DNA of 64,000 bases from Meandrina meandrites (Eukaryota > Cnidaria > Anthozoa > Scleractinia > Meandrinidae). Made by a program: the position numbers and the translations under genes. Location: the NCBI GenBank assembly GCA_963693305.1, contig OY855910.1, positions 22,647,862 through 22,711,861 on the forward strand, in the 5' to 3' direction. Every line of letters starts with the position of its first letter. Position 1 is the stretch's first letter. Shown in pieces: positions 9,805 through 19,489 of the stretch. The notes below the pieces were generated by a model. That model saw only the letters and a list, made by a program, of their open reading frames with translations, did no database searches and was not told the origin of the DNA.

Positions 9805-12661
9805 ATGCAAAAAGAAGCGCACTGTAGAGGGGTGAGAGATGGGCAAGACCTCTTTGAAAAATACATGCCGCGATTGTGTGTTGACCTGCTTAAGGAGAAT
9901 GACAGTTGGGACATGCCGTACAAATTTAACCATCCAAGTGACTTGCAGATGTGTGATGGAGAACTTCCTGCGAATTACAACAAACTTGATTTAGATGTAA
10001 GTGTAGGATCTCTCGTTAAAAACATTGAACTTGAATTATTGAACCATCAAGATGAAGAAGACCATAACACAGCCTCAGATGATGCTCCACGTGAACTAGA
10101 GCAGGAAGACCTGGAGCAAGAATTAGAAGCAAATTCCAAAGGAGGAAAATGGATGATCACAAAGTTGGAGCAGGGAAATTTGAGCAACATCCATATAAGT
10201 CAAGCAATTAAAATTTTACTGCCAAGAGAGTATATCACAAGATCGCGACAGAAGCGACACTGGGCTGCCAAGTTTTTACCGGGTAAAGAACCCCTTAATC
10301 CCGAGCACGATATATTCATTTTTGGAAATGTTGCTGTGAAGAGAATTAAAGAAGGAGTTAACACCTTTTTAATAGCACGCGTGGAACGAATTGAGTCGAT
10401 CAAAGATGGAGCAGAGGTAATGAGCTTTAAGCTAAAAGACAATCCATCATTGCGATTAAGATGTGCCTTGTACACTCGAGTTACATGTGATGACGCTGAT
10501 GACGAATACCAAGTGGGAGATGAAATAGTTTTGACGCCTTGGAGGTCACCTTGTGGAATTTTGGGTCCAGTTGAGCTGCTTCCCATTGCAGAAAGTCCGG
10601 GTTGCTACTTGTTACATGAGGAATCGAAGAAGTGGCTAAAGAGATTAGGCTATGTTCCATTTTCTTTTTATTTTATTGAAGAGAATAAGGTTTTACAGTA
10701 TTGAAAGAAGACGTACAATATTATTAATACAGAGAAAACAATTACACCATATGGCTATGTTCCATTTGATGAAAACATGGATGGTCAAGATGAAGCTGCC
10801 GAAATATCTCGTCGTGATCAGGAAGTTGAAGAAGGATTTTACGGAGTGGAAGAAGTGTTAGGACAAAGGCTTCGTAAAGACATGTCTTATGAATTTCAAG
10901 TCAGATTTAAGGGTTACGGACCAGAAGACGATATGTGGTTGCCGGCTTCGTCATTTAACAGGACGGTATCTTTTCAGACAACATCTCATTTCGGTCGAAA
11001 GAGAAAGCACAAGACAAGCGAAGGCAGTTCAGCCCAGATAGAGCCTCCAATGAAAAAGCCACCTTGGCATGAGCCAACACAGGAAAAAAATGAAGAAAAG
11101 GCAAGATAGCAAGCCAAGTAAAGATTGCAAGGGCAAAAAGCTGGCTCACAATGCAGCCCAGGTCGAAGATCCTCCAAAGGAAAAGCTGCTGGACCACAAC
11201 ATGGAAAGAAATCAAAAAAGCCTGGCAGAGATGCCAGAGGTAAGAACCAAGCACACAACGATACTCCAATGGAAAAGCAGCCTAAGTTACAACACGCAAA
11301 GACGCCAAGCAAGCAAGATGCCAAGGCTATCAGAAATGAAAAGGAGGAAAAGCTTCTCAAGAATAGTTCATCAAAACGCAAGCGACACAAGGCGCTACCA
11401 AAGAAAAATAAGGAGAAGAAGAGGGCAAACTTGACAAAGGGGAAAGGCTTCCGCCGAAGTCTTCCAGATTCAGAGGGTGGCAAGATCAGCGAAAGTGAAG
11501 CATTGGACAAAACCCCCGAACATGTAGTCACCCTCTCTAGCGATGAAGAGTACGGAGAGTTAACGAAAACGCCAACCTTTAGCTATAATGTGAGGTATTG
11601 GACTATGGAGGACCTCAGGCGCCCCTCGTAGGCAATTGGCTAAGGCAGAACTTCCATCAGTTGACGAAGGTATTCAAAATTTCAGAATCAAATCCTTTAC
11701 AAGTGAGAACAACGTAAAGCCTCGAGATCCTCTTGCCGTGGATAGAGTGCCACCAATGTCTGTGCTGGACCTATCTATGAAGGCACTTCGTGAAATCGTC
11801 AACAAAAAGACGAGAGAGAGACGACATGACTACTTCGTGGAATATCCACAGTATGGTTGTTTCACGCTAGAAGGACTACGAATCCTCAGCAGATACAACA
11901 TGATACGGAATGTGGCTACACAAGTATCTGAAGAATTAAGGTGGATGGCAACAGCCTTTGAAGCAATACCAGAGATGGACAGGGCGCTGGTAGCTGAAGC
12001 CTTGCTTGACCGGTGGAATACGAGTGGCAACATGCTGGTGAATTTTAAAGGCTACAAGATAAATTCACAGGATTTGTCCATTTTGTGCTGCGAATGGTAT
12101 CTAAATGATGAAGTAATGAACTTGCTTATTATTAAGTACTGTGAAGAGGCAAATGAACGTGGTCATGGAGAGGTCTTTACCATGCTTCCCAGTTATGTGA
12201 CATCAGCCTTCGGAACAAACACAATCCACTACATTTGTGCTAATGTTGATATGGGTGAGGTGGATATAATATTTCTTCCTATGCATCTACATGGTTGTCA
12301 CTGGGGACTTTCTGTTTTCTATGTCAAGAAGCAGGAGGTGCAATTTGATGATGGCTATCACGGTCCAATCACTAGCGAGATGGAAAGCACAATCAGCGGT
12401 ATCTTGAAAACTTTCCACCAAGCAACCAGCCTGCCGTGTTTTGAACCCTCGTCGTGGAGTCCACTATAAAGATTTGAAATACCAATGCCAGATCAGCCTA
12501 CAGTCACTGCAGGTTCCCTAAATGGCACAGGCAGTTGCGGGGTTGGAGTTTTGTGTTGTGTGCGAGACATTTGTAATGGGTTTCGTAAAGCTTTCACATG
12601 GAATTTTGACGATGCTCCGCATCTACAAGCTCAGCTTATGGTGGAATTGATGAAAACATAA
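9805..12661 (+). pseudogene. Chromodomain plus C48 (Ulp1-type) cysteine-peptidase gene, broken
   Basis: From 9805 to 11631 a single frame is open apart from stops at 10702-10704 and 11107-11109. It contains an acidic linker, a conserved region of unknown fold, then a chromodomain at about 10834-10955 (FYGVEEVLGQRL...YEFQVRFKGYGPEDDMWLP) and a very Lys-rich linker. A frame change near 11625 leads into a C48-like domain: WYLNDEVMN, the catalytic His in GCHWGLSVFYV (about 12300), Asp in VQFDDGYH (about 12345), a stop at 12467-12469, then in the same frame the Cys block TGSCGVGVLCC (about 12530-12555), ending at 12661. C48 enzymes cleave SUMO-like modifiers and occur in several large DNA transposons. 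The role here is inference. Confidence 0.65.
10647..10767 (+). repeat. Short direct repeat bracketing an in-gene insertion
   Basis: GGCTATGTTCCATTT occurs near 10647 and again near 10752, with about 105 bases between. The intervening DNA contains the first stop of the chromodomain ORF. It looks like a small duplication or insertion, because the downstream copy continues naturally into the chromodomain region. Confidence 0.5.
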
Positions 12662-12768
12662 TGGTCCAAATCTATTCTTCAGTGATGAAGTAGCATTCAT
12701 AATAGTATTCAGACGAAATAAACAAAACACGGCTACGAACATATCCTGTCACTATATGGCTTTCAGTC

Positions 12769-13548
12769 TTACACACTCAAGCCAACATTCTCTATCTCTC
12801 CATGCCATAAGGCAAATAAGGCTTTGACATTCTCTTTCCACCCACTACGGTTTGCTGTGAGGGCTCTGACATTCACCCATGACTGCCACCCGGCTGTTTT
12901 CCTTTCATCTTCAACCACCCTCCTCCATGTTTTTAGTTTACCTTTCTTCTTCTCCCTTTTGGCCTCCACTCCAAAGCTGTGACGCAATTTTCCTCTCTGT
13001 GTTTCCTCATTATATGACCAATCTAGTTCTATCTTCGACGTCTGATCTCATTCCTGTTGCTTCTCAGCCACAAATCAAAACTGACCTAACAATTGTTTTA
13101 AATAAATTTACCTTCGTCTTTCTGCCAATCTCACTGTTGTCCCATATTCTTCGCATCCTATAAAAAGCCTGTCTATCTTTACTCAGCTTATACTATACGT
13201 CCTTGGTTCTTCTGCCTTCTTTGTCCAGCAACTTCATCTACCTGTTTACCATTAATCTCTATTCATTGGTCATTTCTGGTATTCACTCGCACGACTTTTG
13301 ACTACTTTGCATTGATTTTAAGACCGACTCTTGTAGCTTCATCTGCTAGTCTGTTGGTCTTATCTCTTATGTCGACGTACCTGGACGACAACAAAGCGAT
13401 GTCGCCTGCAAAGTCTAGGTCTTCTAAGATCGAGGTGAACTTCCATCGTATACCAGCCTACATTACTACCAGAGAATATTGCGCAAATTATCCACTGCCG
13501 ACCTATGAAGAAAGACAAGACCTTAGCCACTTACCTTCTTTGGTCTGA
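12769..13548 (-). pseudogene. Decayed LINE reverse transcriptase (3' half)
   Basis: On the minus strand about 13450-13310 reads ILEDLDFAGDIALLSSR followed by a VGLKINAK-like block, matching the active-site region of a non-LTR reverse transcriptase with the first catalytic Asp changed to Gly. Further downstream, 12985-12769 reads KLKTWRRVVEDERKTAGWQS and then NRSGWKENVKAL, resembling the C-terminal tail common in RTE-group and related LINEs. The stretch between has several stops. Its outer borders cannot be placed. Confidence 0.55.
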
Positions 13549-13559
13549 GCATCAAAAGT

Positions 13560-14045
13560 GTTCTTTTAAACCTAAATTAATTATTTTCCCGTGTTCGAGT
13601 TATGCCCTTAAAACTCCACCACCAAACCATATGGCAAGAGACTAATCGTTTCATTTAAAAAGTTTTGTAAACCGATAAGTAATTCGGATAATTTTCTAAT
13701 CACATTACCTATATTGGAAAGAGCAGCTTGAGAACATCCTGGCGACAATGAGTTGGGTTGGTGACCCAATGATACCCCCTGAAAAGACTGGAAACTTTCA
13801 CCTTCCTGTTGTTTGTCAGGGAAAACAGGCGAGCTAGGGTAGCCAATCCCTCGGTAGTCCCCCACAAATAACACAAGTGGTAAGACTTCAGTCTCAGGAT
13901 AATACCCTCGCGTAAACAGTATAAAGTATCCTGAATTTCAGCTGCTCCTTCGTGTTGCGTGCTCCAGGGTGGAATTCTGAAAACACAAGCAGCTCATGCC
14001 GACGGTGACTTCACCACAGGTTACTTGATTAAGACCGACTCTTGC
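13560..14045. other. No recognisable gene
   Basis: No coding resemblance, no clear repeat ends. A short sequence (AAGACCGACTCTTG, near 14033) also occurs at about 13320 inside the LINE remnant, a hint of a small duplication. Confidence 0.5.
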
Positions 14046-14050
14046 AGCTG

Positions 14051-14085
14051 AGATAGATAGATAGACAGACAGATAGATAGATAGA
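14051..14085. repeat. AGAT/AGAC microsatellite
   Basis: Nine imperfect tetranucleotide units of the type AGAT, with two AGAC variants in the middle. Confidence 0.9.
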
Positions 14086-14112
14086 TTTGTGATTTTAACA
14101 GGCTATACTAGT

Positions 14113-14126
14113 GTTGCTATGGTAAC
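14113..14126 (+). promoter_or_regulatory. X-box-like (RFX) motif
   Basis: GTTGCTATGGTAAC differs by one base from the palindromic X-box GTTGCCATGGTAAC. A perfect version occurs at 27594-27607. No gene start is visible next to it, so function is unknown. Confidence 0.3.
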
Positions 14127-14688
14127 CATAAGTCAGGAAAATGACCAAAATTAATTTACCAATCATTGGGCATTTGTTTGATACCATTGCTGAAACAGCT
14201 GATAAGGAGTAGTAGTACTGACCCATCAAAATATAACAGCTAGCAAATGCTGAAAACTGATGCAAACGGTGCATAAGCAGCATAAGCAGCTCGCGTTTTC
14301 AGAACTCTTCTCGGAAGTTTGCAACTGGAGGGGGCGGCTGAAAGTCAGGCTATAAATAAATATGCGAGGGGGGGACCAGGGAACCGAAACATAACTTTTC
14401 ATTTAAATTGCAGATGGCTGTAAGTTTAACTATACTTACGTTTTTGCATTGTTGCTGTCTATTTGTAAAGGTAAAAGGCAGACGAAAAGACACTGTAGTT
14501 ATGGCTTCCATTCACTCAGGTTAGTGACCTTAGGTTCATCATCACTGATGATTCAGTTAAAGCACTGTCAATATCATAGCGTTATAATTTTTACATTTTT
14601 TATTTTACGAAATACCAATCATTATATGTGATCTTCACAGTGAATTTCCAATTAAAGCAATTGGAATGAAGAAGCCTGAAAAAAATCA

Positions 14689-14689
<1 letters not shown>

Positions 14690-14721
<32 letters not shown>

Positions 14722-14761
14722 GGATACCGGTGCGATGCTCTACCAACTGAGCTATGAAGCC
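14690..14761 (-). tRNA. tRNA-Thr(GGT)-like sequence, probably the head of a SINE
   Basis: On the minus strand a 72-base cloverleaf can be drawn. The 7-bp acceptor (GGCTTCA/TGAAGCC) is perfect, the D arm GCTC/GAGC and T arm ACGGG-TTCGAAT-CCCGT are perfect, and A- and B-box promoter sequences are intact. The anticodon position reads GGT (Thr), but the anticodon stem has two non-pairing positions and position 33 is C, not T. No CCA is encoded. The same tRNA-like unit with its flanks is, from memory, a repeated sequence in coral genomes. A working tRNA is therefore unlikely and a pol III-type SINE head more likely. Confidence 0.55.
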
Positions 14762-15113
14762 ACACATTGGGAGCGAGGTGAATTGTGAGTTCATATTTTC
14801 CCGTGAAAGTGCAGTTTGTCAATTTCAATTTTAGAACCGGGTTAACCACAATATATTGACGTCGCTTTAGAGGTTTTTAAGATATTAAGATCAACTATGA
14901 GCGATTAGCGATTGGACCACCATATAAAGCTTAGAAATATAATGTGTACTTATTTGGCAACACTGTAATTAACTCGAGCAAAAAAAATAATAAATGGGAG
15001 CTTCGCTTTTAGGCCTGCCTAAATTTATATATTAGATGACCAGTGGCCACTGTCGTCCTTGGCAGAAAAAGTCAAACTCTCTTCCTCAATTGTTAAAGGA
15101 GAACTGTCGCTGT

Positions 15114-15210
15114 AGTGGCTTTTGTTTGTCAAACAGAGCTCCAAGAGATACAAAAAAACCTTTCACCTTTCTTTCCTTTCAGACAGGCATTTTGACAAAC
15201 AAAAGCCACT
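15114..15210. repeat. Perfect 20-bp inverted repeat with a 57-base loop
   Basis: AGTGGCTTTTGTTTGTCAAA at 15114-15133 is exactly inverted at 15191-15210. No coding or mobile-element ends are visible beside it. Confidence 0.85.
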
Positions 15211-15441
15211 TCAAAGAAACAAGGAGTTTGAAGTACTTACATTTTCCCGCTAAACTTCGGGCTGAGCTCTTTGATGTTACGCATACATTACTAGCTCCAA
15301 GATGGCGGCATTCAGTCGTCGAATTTTGGGCTACTTTAGAGAAAGATTTCGTAGGGATTTAGCGCTCGTTGGAAGCTGAAATTTTGGTGAATAACATATT
15401 TTTGTCTAAACTTTTTATTGGCGTAAAGAAAATAAATGGCC

Positions 15442-16121
15442 ATTATTATCAATATACGCGGCCAAATTGAAAACCGCCCTCTTGAAAACACGCGCTTTGC
15501 GGGCGGCAAATGACTCCTAGCGGGCCGTTAATGCATTAACGGCCCTGCAGCTGATTGGTTCTCGGTTCATCATCCGATGAATATTAACCAATCAGGTCAT
15601 GTTTAAGGACGCGGGAAAACCATTTAGGTGCGTACAGCTTGCGTACAGCAAGTTTTAAAGTAAAAAAAAGTCTCGAACAGTTTCTCGCTGAGCGAATAGT
15701 GTTCGAAAAGAAAAATCAAAGCCTATTTGTTATGAATGGGACAAAATGCAGCTAAAAAAATCGGATGTAGAAGCAAAAGCACAAGGGGAAGATATAAAGA
15801 GAGCAACTTCTTCTTGTCTTACGAGAAACGAAACACAACAACAACGATTCACTTCATTTTGTGTTTCTCGGGTCGAGCTAAATTAGCTGAAGCATTGCGG
15901 GGATTTTACGCCAAGGCTCAACTGCAAAATGTAAGTTCGTAAATTATTATTATCTACTCATTTTCAGAGACACAGCAGCCCTTTTTAACTACACCTATAC
16001 AATACATGGGCCTCAGCGTAGCATAGCACAAAATTTTGAATGCGAAGTACTTGTATTATTGAACATGTAAAGCTCATTAAATGTGTTAGTTTCAGCTTAT
16101 ATCTGGATGTTCAGGGATGTT
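15442..16121 (+). repeat. Copy 1 of a 0.68-kb dispersed repeat
   Basis: This stretch matches 19649-20321 with small indels over its full length. It contains a perfect 24-bp palindrome centred on AATGCATT (15522-15545). It also carries a pair of inverted CCAAT boxes (CTGATTGGTT at 15551 and AACCAATCAG at 15586) like a divergent promoter, a short ORF, and a splice-donor-like GTAAGT after that ORF. The two copies flank the DIRS-like element in the same orientation. They may be the 5' end of another mobile element. Confidence 0.85.
15736..15942 (+). CDS. Small conserved ORF or first exon within repeat copy 1
   Basis: It encodes 68 residues (MGQNAAKKIGCRSKSTRG...) ending near AKAQLQNVSS. A GTAAGT donor-like site overlaps the last codons, so a first exon ending at about AKAQLQN is plausible. 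The second copy (19932-20144) keeps the same frame at both ends despite unequal indels in the middle, a weak sign of coding constraint. Inverted CCAAT boxes lie about 150 bases upstream. No function is recognised. Confidence 0.35.
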   Translation: MGQNAAKKIGCRSKSTRGRYKESNFFLSYEKRNTTTTIHFILCFSGRAKLAEALRGFYAKAQLQNVSS

Positions 16122-16156
16122 ATTTGGCCTTGTATATTGATAATAATGATAATTAA

Positions 16157-16237
16157 ATGACGTTTTTCGGGAATATTGTTTATTTCCTCCCTTGTAGTGT
16201 CATTTGCGGCCCTTGCGCTTCGCGCTCGGGCCGCAAA
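16157..16237 (+). repeat. Left inverted end plus hairpin of the DIRS-like element
   Basis: It pairs with 19434-19489 with scattered mismatches and continues into a GC-rich stem-loop at 16203-16236. Confidence 0.8.
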
Positions 16238-16413
16238 GAGATTATTTGCTATGCGAATAGGAATTTTATGTCTTTCTTCCCGAGAAGTTTGGTTTATTTT
16301 AATAGCGCGCTATTGAAGGGTCGTGTGTTGATTCTTATGCAACAGTAATTGTTATGTAATAGCATACCACATGTGCGGGGGCCTGGACAAGGGGGTATGG
16401 TTTCTTCATTGTA

Positions 16414-17091
16414 TTGAACCCCCCGCTCGCGATGTCAAGACTCGTGGCCTGGCTACAAAGCAGTCGGTTATTCATTCATTCTTGCTTTTCGCTGGATGAC
16501 ACGTTCATTTTCAGGTCTAAAGGTAAGCTTCATTTATGGCAGAGGTTGTCCCTAAAGCGCGATTTGGAGTTAGGTTTTGATCCCCGTGCGGCGAACGATT
16601 TTAACCTTCGTGGTACAGCGTTGGTTCACTTGCATGGCGTCGGGGGCCGCACCGTGCCAATACTTCAGGCAAATGACCTTCATGTGGTCAGAGATCTCGC
16701 TCCAGATATCGTTATCTTGGAAATAGGTACTAACGATCTTACCCATACCTCTCCCGAGACCATAGGCTCTAATATTGAGGACTTCGTGCGTTTGCTTAAC
16801 AGGGAATTTTCTGTTCGCGTAATCGGCGTTTGTGGTGTCATCCCACGTGGCATTTCTGTGCCGCATGCGATGTCCTTTTGGCACAACGCGTCAGTTTTAA
16901 ATCAATATGTGGGCGTTGTGTTGGATGACATTGCTAATGTTTTCTGTTGGTCTCATGCAGAGTTCAACAGCCCCCATAAAGACTTATACCTGAGGGATGG
17001 CGTTCATGTTAATCCAACAGGGCAGTATTTACTTTACCGGAGTTATCGTGGCGCCATTTTGATGGCTCTGGGTCTGCTTGGGGACCATTGA
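16414..17091 (+). CDS. SGNH/GDSL-type hydrolase-like ORF of the DIRS element
   Basis: The 225-codon ORF contains GVGGRTV, the GTND block (VILEIGTNDLTH, residues about 105-116) and the DGVHVN block (about 199-204) that supplies Asp and His in SGNH hydrolases. The expected nucleophile block (Gly-Asp/His-Ser near the start) is not clear in this frame, and the first 40 residues look unrelated, so the start may be degraded. From memory, such hydrolase ORFs occur in some tyrosine-recombinase retrotransposons and in some LINEs; their role is unsettled. It lies upstream of gag, inside the inverted ends. Confidence 0.65.
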   Translation: MNPPLAMSRLVAWLQSSRLFIHSCFSLDDTFIFRSKGKLHLWQRLSLKRDLELGFDPRAANDFNLRGTALVHLHGVGGRTVPILQANDLHVVRDLAPDIVILEIGTNDLTHTSPETIGSNIEDFVRLLNREFSVRVIGVCGVIPRGISVPHAMSFWHNASVLNQYVGVVLDDIANVFCWSHAEFNSPHKDLYLRDGVHVNPTGQYLLYRSYRGAILMALGLLGDH

Positions 17092-17172
17092 TCCTTGCCT
17101 TGGCATAAAGCCATTTTTCTTAGTTAATTTAGTCGAAAATGCTGGCGTTTTTATGCTGGGTTATTTTTAGCT

Positions 17173-17432
17173 AGCCATATGTAGTTATGCTACTCCCCAT
17201 TTATATTGGTCAGTCATTCTTTTTTGCACTGATATATTTTGGCTTGTCAGATGTAGTTCTGTAAGCCCTTAATTTTTGTTAGTCATGTGTAGTCATGGCT
17301 AGTTGACCTGGCAGCTAGTCATATGTAGTTATGTCATATGCTGGTGATATGTAGTTATCCCGGCGTTTGTTTTCCTTGAGGTGCAGCCTCATCTTTGTGT
17401 ATAATTTGTTTGCCAGTCATATGTAGTTATGC
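17173..17432 (+). repeat. Six degenerate copies of a 16-17 bp motif between hydrolase and gag
   Basis: Variants of GTCATATGTAGTTATG lie at about 17173, 17249, 17281, 17317, 17346 and 17416 with irregular spacing of 30-75 bases. The rest of the spacer (17092-17615) is T-rich non-coding sequence. Confidence 0.7.
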
Positions 17433-17615
17433 TAGCACTTTCTTTAATTTCTGGCGTTGATGGGCCAGCCAACTCGTCGACTTTATGTCTTGACATGGTT
17501 CGGCCTGCCAGGTTCTATTTATTTATAAGTGCTTGACTATGTGTCGGCCTAATTTGATTTTAATGTTTCTGTTCCTGCCAAGTTTCTCTTCTTTTGAGTT
17601 GCAGATTTTTAGGTC

Positions 17616-18833
17616 ATGCCTAAAGTCGGGTCTCGCAGTCGTGCCTCTAGGGCAGCAGCTGGAGCCAATAGGCGTGCCAGCCCTCGGGCGAGTGTTCGTG
17701 CAAGCAGCGCTGCCACTCAAAGCCAACATGCCTCGAAGGGCAAAAGGAGACGTGCAAAGGCACCTGTGTCAGCATCAGAGAACCCGGTTGTTTCTGCCCA
17801 GGAGCCCCCCAGCACACCAGTAACAGAGCAACCATCTCAACCAGAGGCCCAGCTGTCCCCCCAGTTCATTGAGACACTAATCACCAGAGTAGCTGATGAG
17901 GTGTCGTGCCGTTTATCCCCAGCGGAGACACCTGCAAGCCTACCTCCCACCTTGCCATCAGCCCTTCAGGAGGTTCCGGTCGATACAGCAAACGGTCAGT
18001 CTTCTCCTCCTACTGTGGCTGCGGATGTCATTGCATCTTCAGTGGTTCAAGGAAGCTTAGCCAAGGAGACGAACGCTCTGACAGGTCTGGTTCCCTCAAC
18101 ATCCGTAGGATCACCACCGGTACCAGGTCAGTTTTTTCAGTCTGTGGTCTTACCCGTCGATGCCCGTGTCACTGACAAATTACGGGAAAAAATCTGGAAG
18201 GATGAGTTCATTGACTTTGGCTCTCTTCTTGTCAACCCAGTGTTAGCAAACCGATTTCAGTTAACTGTTCAGAATGCAGAGAGTGGTCCAGTTCCCTCCC
18301 TCTGCATTGAGCCAATAGCTAAGACTAAAAAGGTTGTATCTATTGAATCTTGGCTAAGTAGTTTTCATATATTTGTGGGTATTTATACCAAACGATTCCC
18401 TCATGAGGCCCCCGCCCTCATGAAATATTGCGAAACTATTCAGGACTTGGCTGGTAGGGGCCATAACTGGAAATTTTACGATGAAAATTTCCGTTTCTTG
18501 AGGCAGACCCACCATTCAGCTCTCCCCTGGGATCGGATTCATGACGAACTGTGGCTTAAGTCACACCAAGTTATCCCGCCCAAGTCATTACAACCCTTGT
18601 CTACAGGGCGGTTACCGGGCAAGGCTGATACCACCCCTAAAGGCTATTGTTTCCAGTTCCATAAGGGTCGTAAATGTGCCCCGGGGTGTGGCTACAAACA
18701 CCTATGCTATAAGTGTGAGGGGTCTCATCCTGTTTCCAAATGTAATTTTTGTGGCCCAGCCAAAACATCCGGCTTTCAGCCCCAGCCAGCCAGGTCCCAG
18801 TCCCCGCAAACTGCCAACTCCAGTAAAAGTTGA
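17616..18833 (+). CDS. gag-like ORF of the DIRS element
   Basis: The 405-residue protein starts with a basic Ser/Arg/Ala-rich region (MPKVGSRSRASRAAAGANRR), has a Pro/Ser/Thr-rich middle, and a conserved capsid-like region (about 190-340, including ESWLSSFHIFVGIYTKRFP). Near the C-terminus is a Cys/His cluster (GYCFQFHKGRKCAPGCGYKH, then LCYKCEGSHPVSKC) typical of nucleic-acid-binding DIRS gag proteins. The homologous protein of the second element (24419-25485) has the same arrangement. The ORF is intact, and pol begins in another frame overlapping its end. Confidence 0.7.
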   Translation: MPKVGSRSRASRAAAGANRRASPRASVRASSAATQSQHASKGKRRRAKAPVSASENPVVSAQEPPSTPVTEQPSQPEAQLSPQFIETLITRVADEVSCRLSPAETPASLPPTLPSALQEVPVDTANGQSSPPTVAADVIASSVVQGSLAKETNALTGLVPSTSVGSPPVPGQFFQSVVLPVDARVTDKLREKIWKDEFIDFGSLLVNPVLANRFQLTVQNAESGPVPSLCIEPIAKTKKVVSIESWLSSFHIFVGIYTKRFPHEAPALMKYCETIQDLAGRGHNWKFYDENFRFLRQTHHSALPWDRIHDELWLKSHQVIPPKSLQPLSTGRLPGKADTTPKGYCFQFHKGRKCAPGCGYKHLCYKCEGSHPVSKCNFCGPAKTSGFQPQPARSQSPQTANSSKS

Positions 18834-18837
18834 GAGA

Positions 18838-19430
18838 CTAAGACTTTTGCTTGATGGGTACACCCCTTCCACTGTTGAATTTCTAATATCAGGTTTTACT
18901 CGTGGCTTTCCAATTCACTTTCAAGGTGAACGCATATTTATTTATTTATTTATTTTTGCTTTATTGCCAACCACCGTCTTAGTTTTAATCTAATTTAACT
19001 TCGCTCAGCTCGATAAGCTTTTTAGTTTTTCTGAGTGTTGTTACCAATATCCTGTTTTAATTTTTTTTTTTTTTTGAAGCATTGTATGAAGTCTTTTTCT
19101 GGTAATAAAGTTGTTGTTGTTGTTGTTGTTGTTGTTGAACGCCAATCACGCAAAGCAAATAATTTGTTGTCGGCTCTTGAGAATCCGTTGGCAGTTGACA
19201 CAAAACTCAAAAAAGAACTTGATGCCCAATGGCTGGCAGGGCCATTTCAGTCTCCTCCACTGTCCCCATTCTGGGTTTCCCCCTTGGGGGTTGTTCCAAA
19301 GAAAGTGCCAGGTGAATTTCGCCTAATTCATCATTTATCTTTTCCAAAGGGGTCATCTGTTAATGATGGCATACCCCCAGAACATACCAGTGTTCACTAC
19401 GCTACAATTGATGAGGCCATAAAACTCAAA
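18838..19430 (+). pseudogene. Start of DIRS pol (reverse transcriptase), split and truncated
   Basis: Before the inserted LINE tail the frame reads VERLRLLLDGYTPSTVEFL...GFPIHFQGER. After it, in a frame shifted by exactly the inserted length, it reads NNLLSALENPLAVDTKLKK, FWVSPLGVVPKK and EFRLIHHLSFPKGSSVNDGI. The sequence then stops at the right inverted end, so the catalytic YxDD-type region is absent. Confidence 0.75.
18934..19135 (+). mobile_element. 5'-truncated LINE tail with (GTT)n end and 7-bp target duplication
   Basis: TGAACGC occurs at 18927-18933 and 19136-19142, flanking 202 bases that end in AATAAAG followed by nine GTT-type repeats, the 3' tail style of CR1/L2-group LINEs. Removing 209 bases (insert plus one copy) puts the pol frames on either side in register. 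Confidence 0.85.
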
Positions 19431-19433
19431 CTC

Positions 19434-19489
19434 GGGCCGCAAATGACACTACGCGGGCGCAAATAAACAATATTCCCTCAAAAAGTCAT
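19434..19489 (-). repeat. Right inverted end of the DIRS-like element
   Basis: Starts GGGCCGCAAATGACAC and ends AAAAAGTCAT. The same sequence recurs at 20398-20456. Confidence 0.8.

Larger units (their letters stand above)
16157..19489 (+). mobile_element. DIRS-like tyrosine-recombinase retroelement, internally deleted
   Basis: Inverted ends of about 56 bp frame the element: 16157-16212 and 19434-19489 share GGGAATATTGTTTATTT and TAGTGTCATTTGCGGCCC in reverse complement. Next to the left end is a 9-bp-stem hairpin (TTGCGGCCC/GGGCCGCAA). Inside, in order, lie an SGNH-hydrolase ORF, a gag-like ORF with a Cys/His motif, and the start of RT. The RT stops at about 19430, where the right end is abruptly joined, so the RT core, RNase H and recombinase are missing. 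A 202-bp LINE tail has also inserted in the pol region. Inverted termini agree with DIRS rather than LTR or LINE organisation. Confidence 0.75.
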
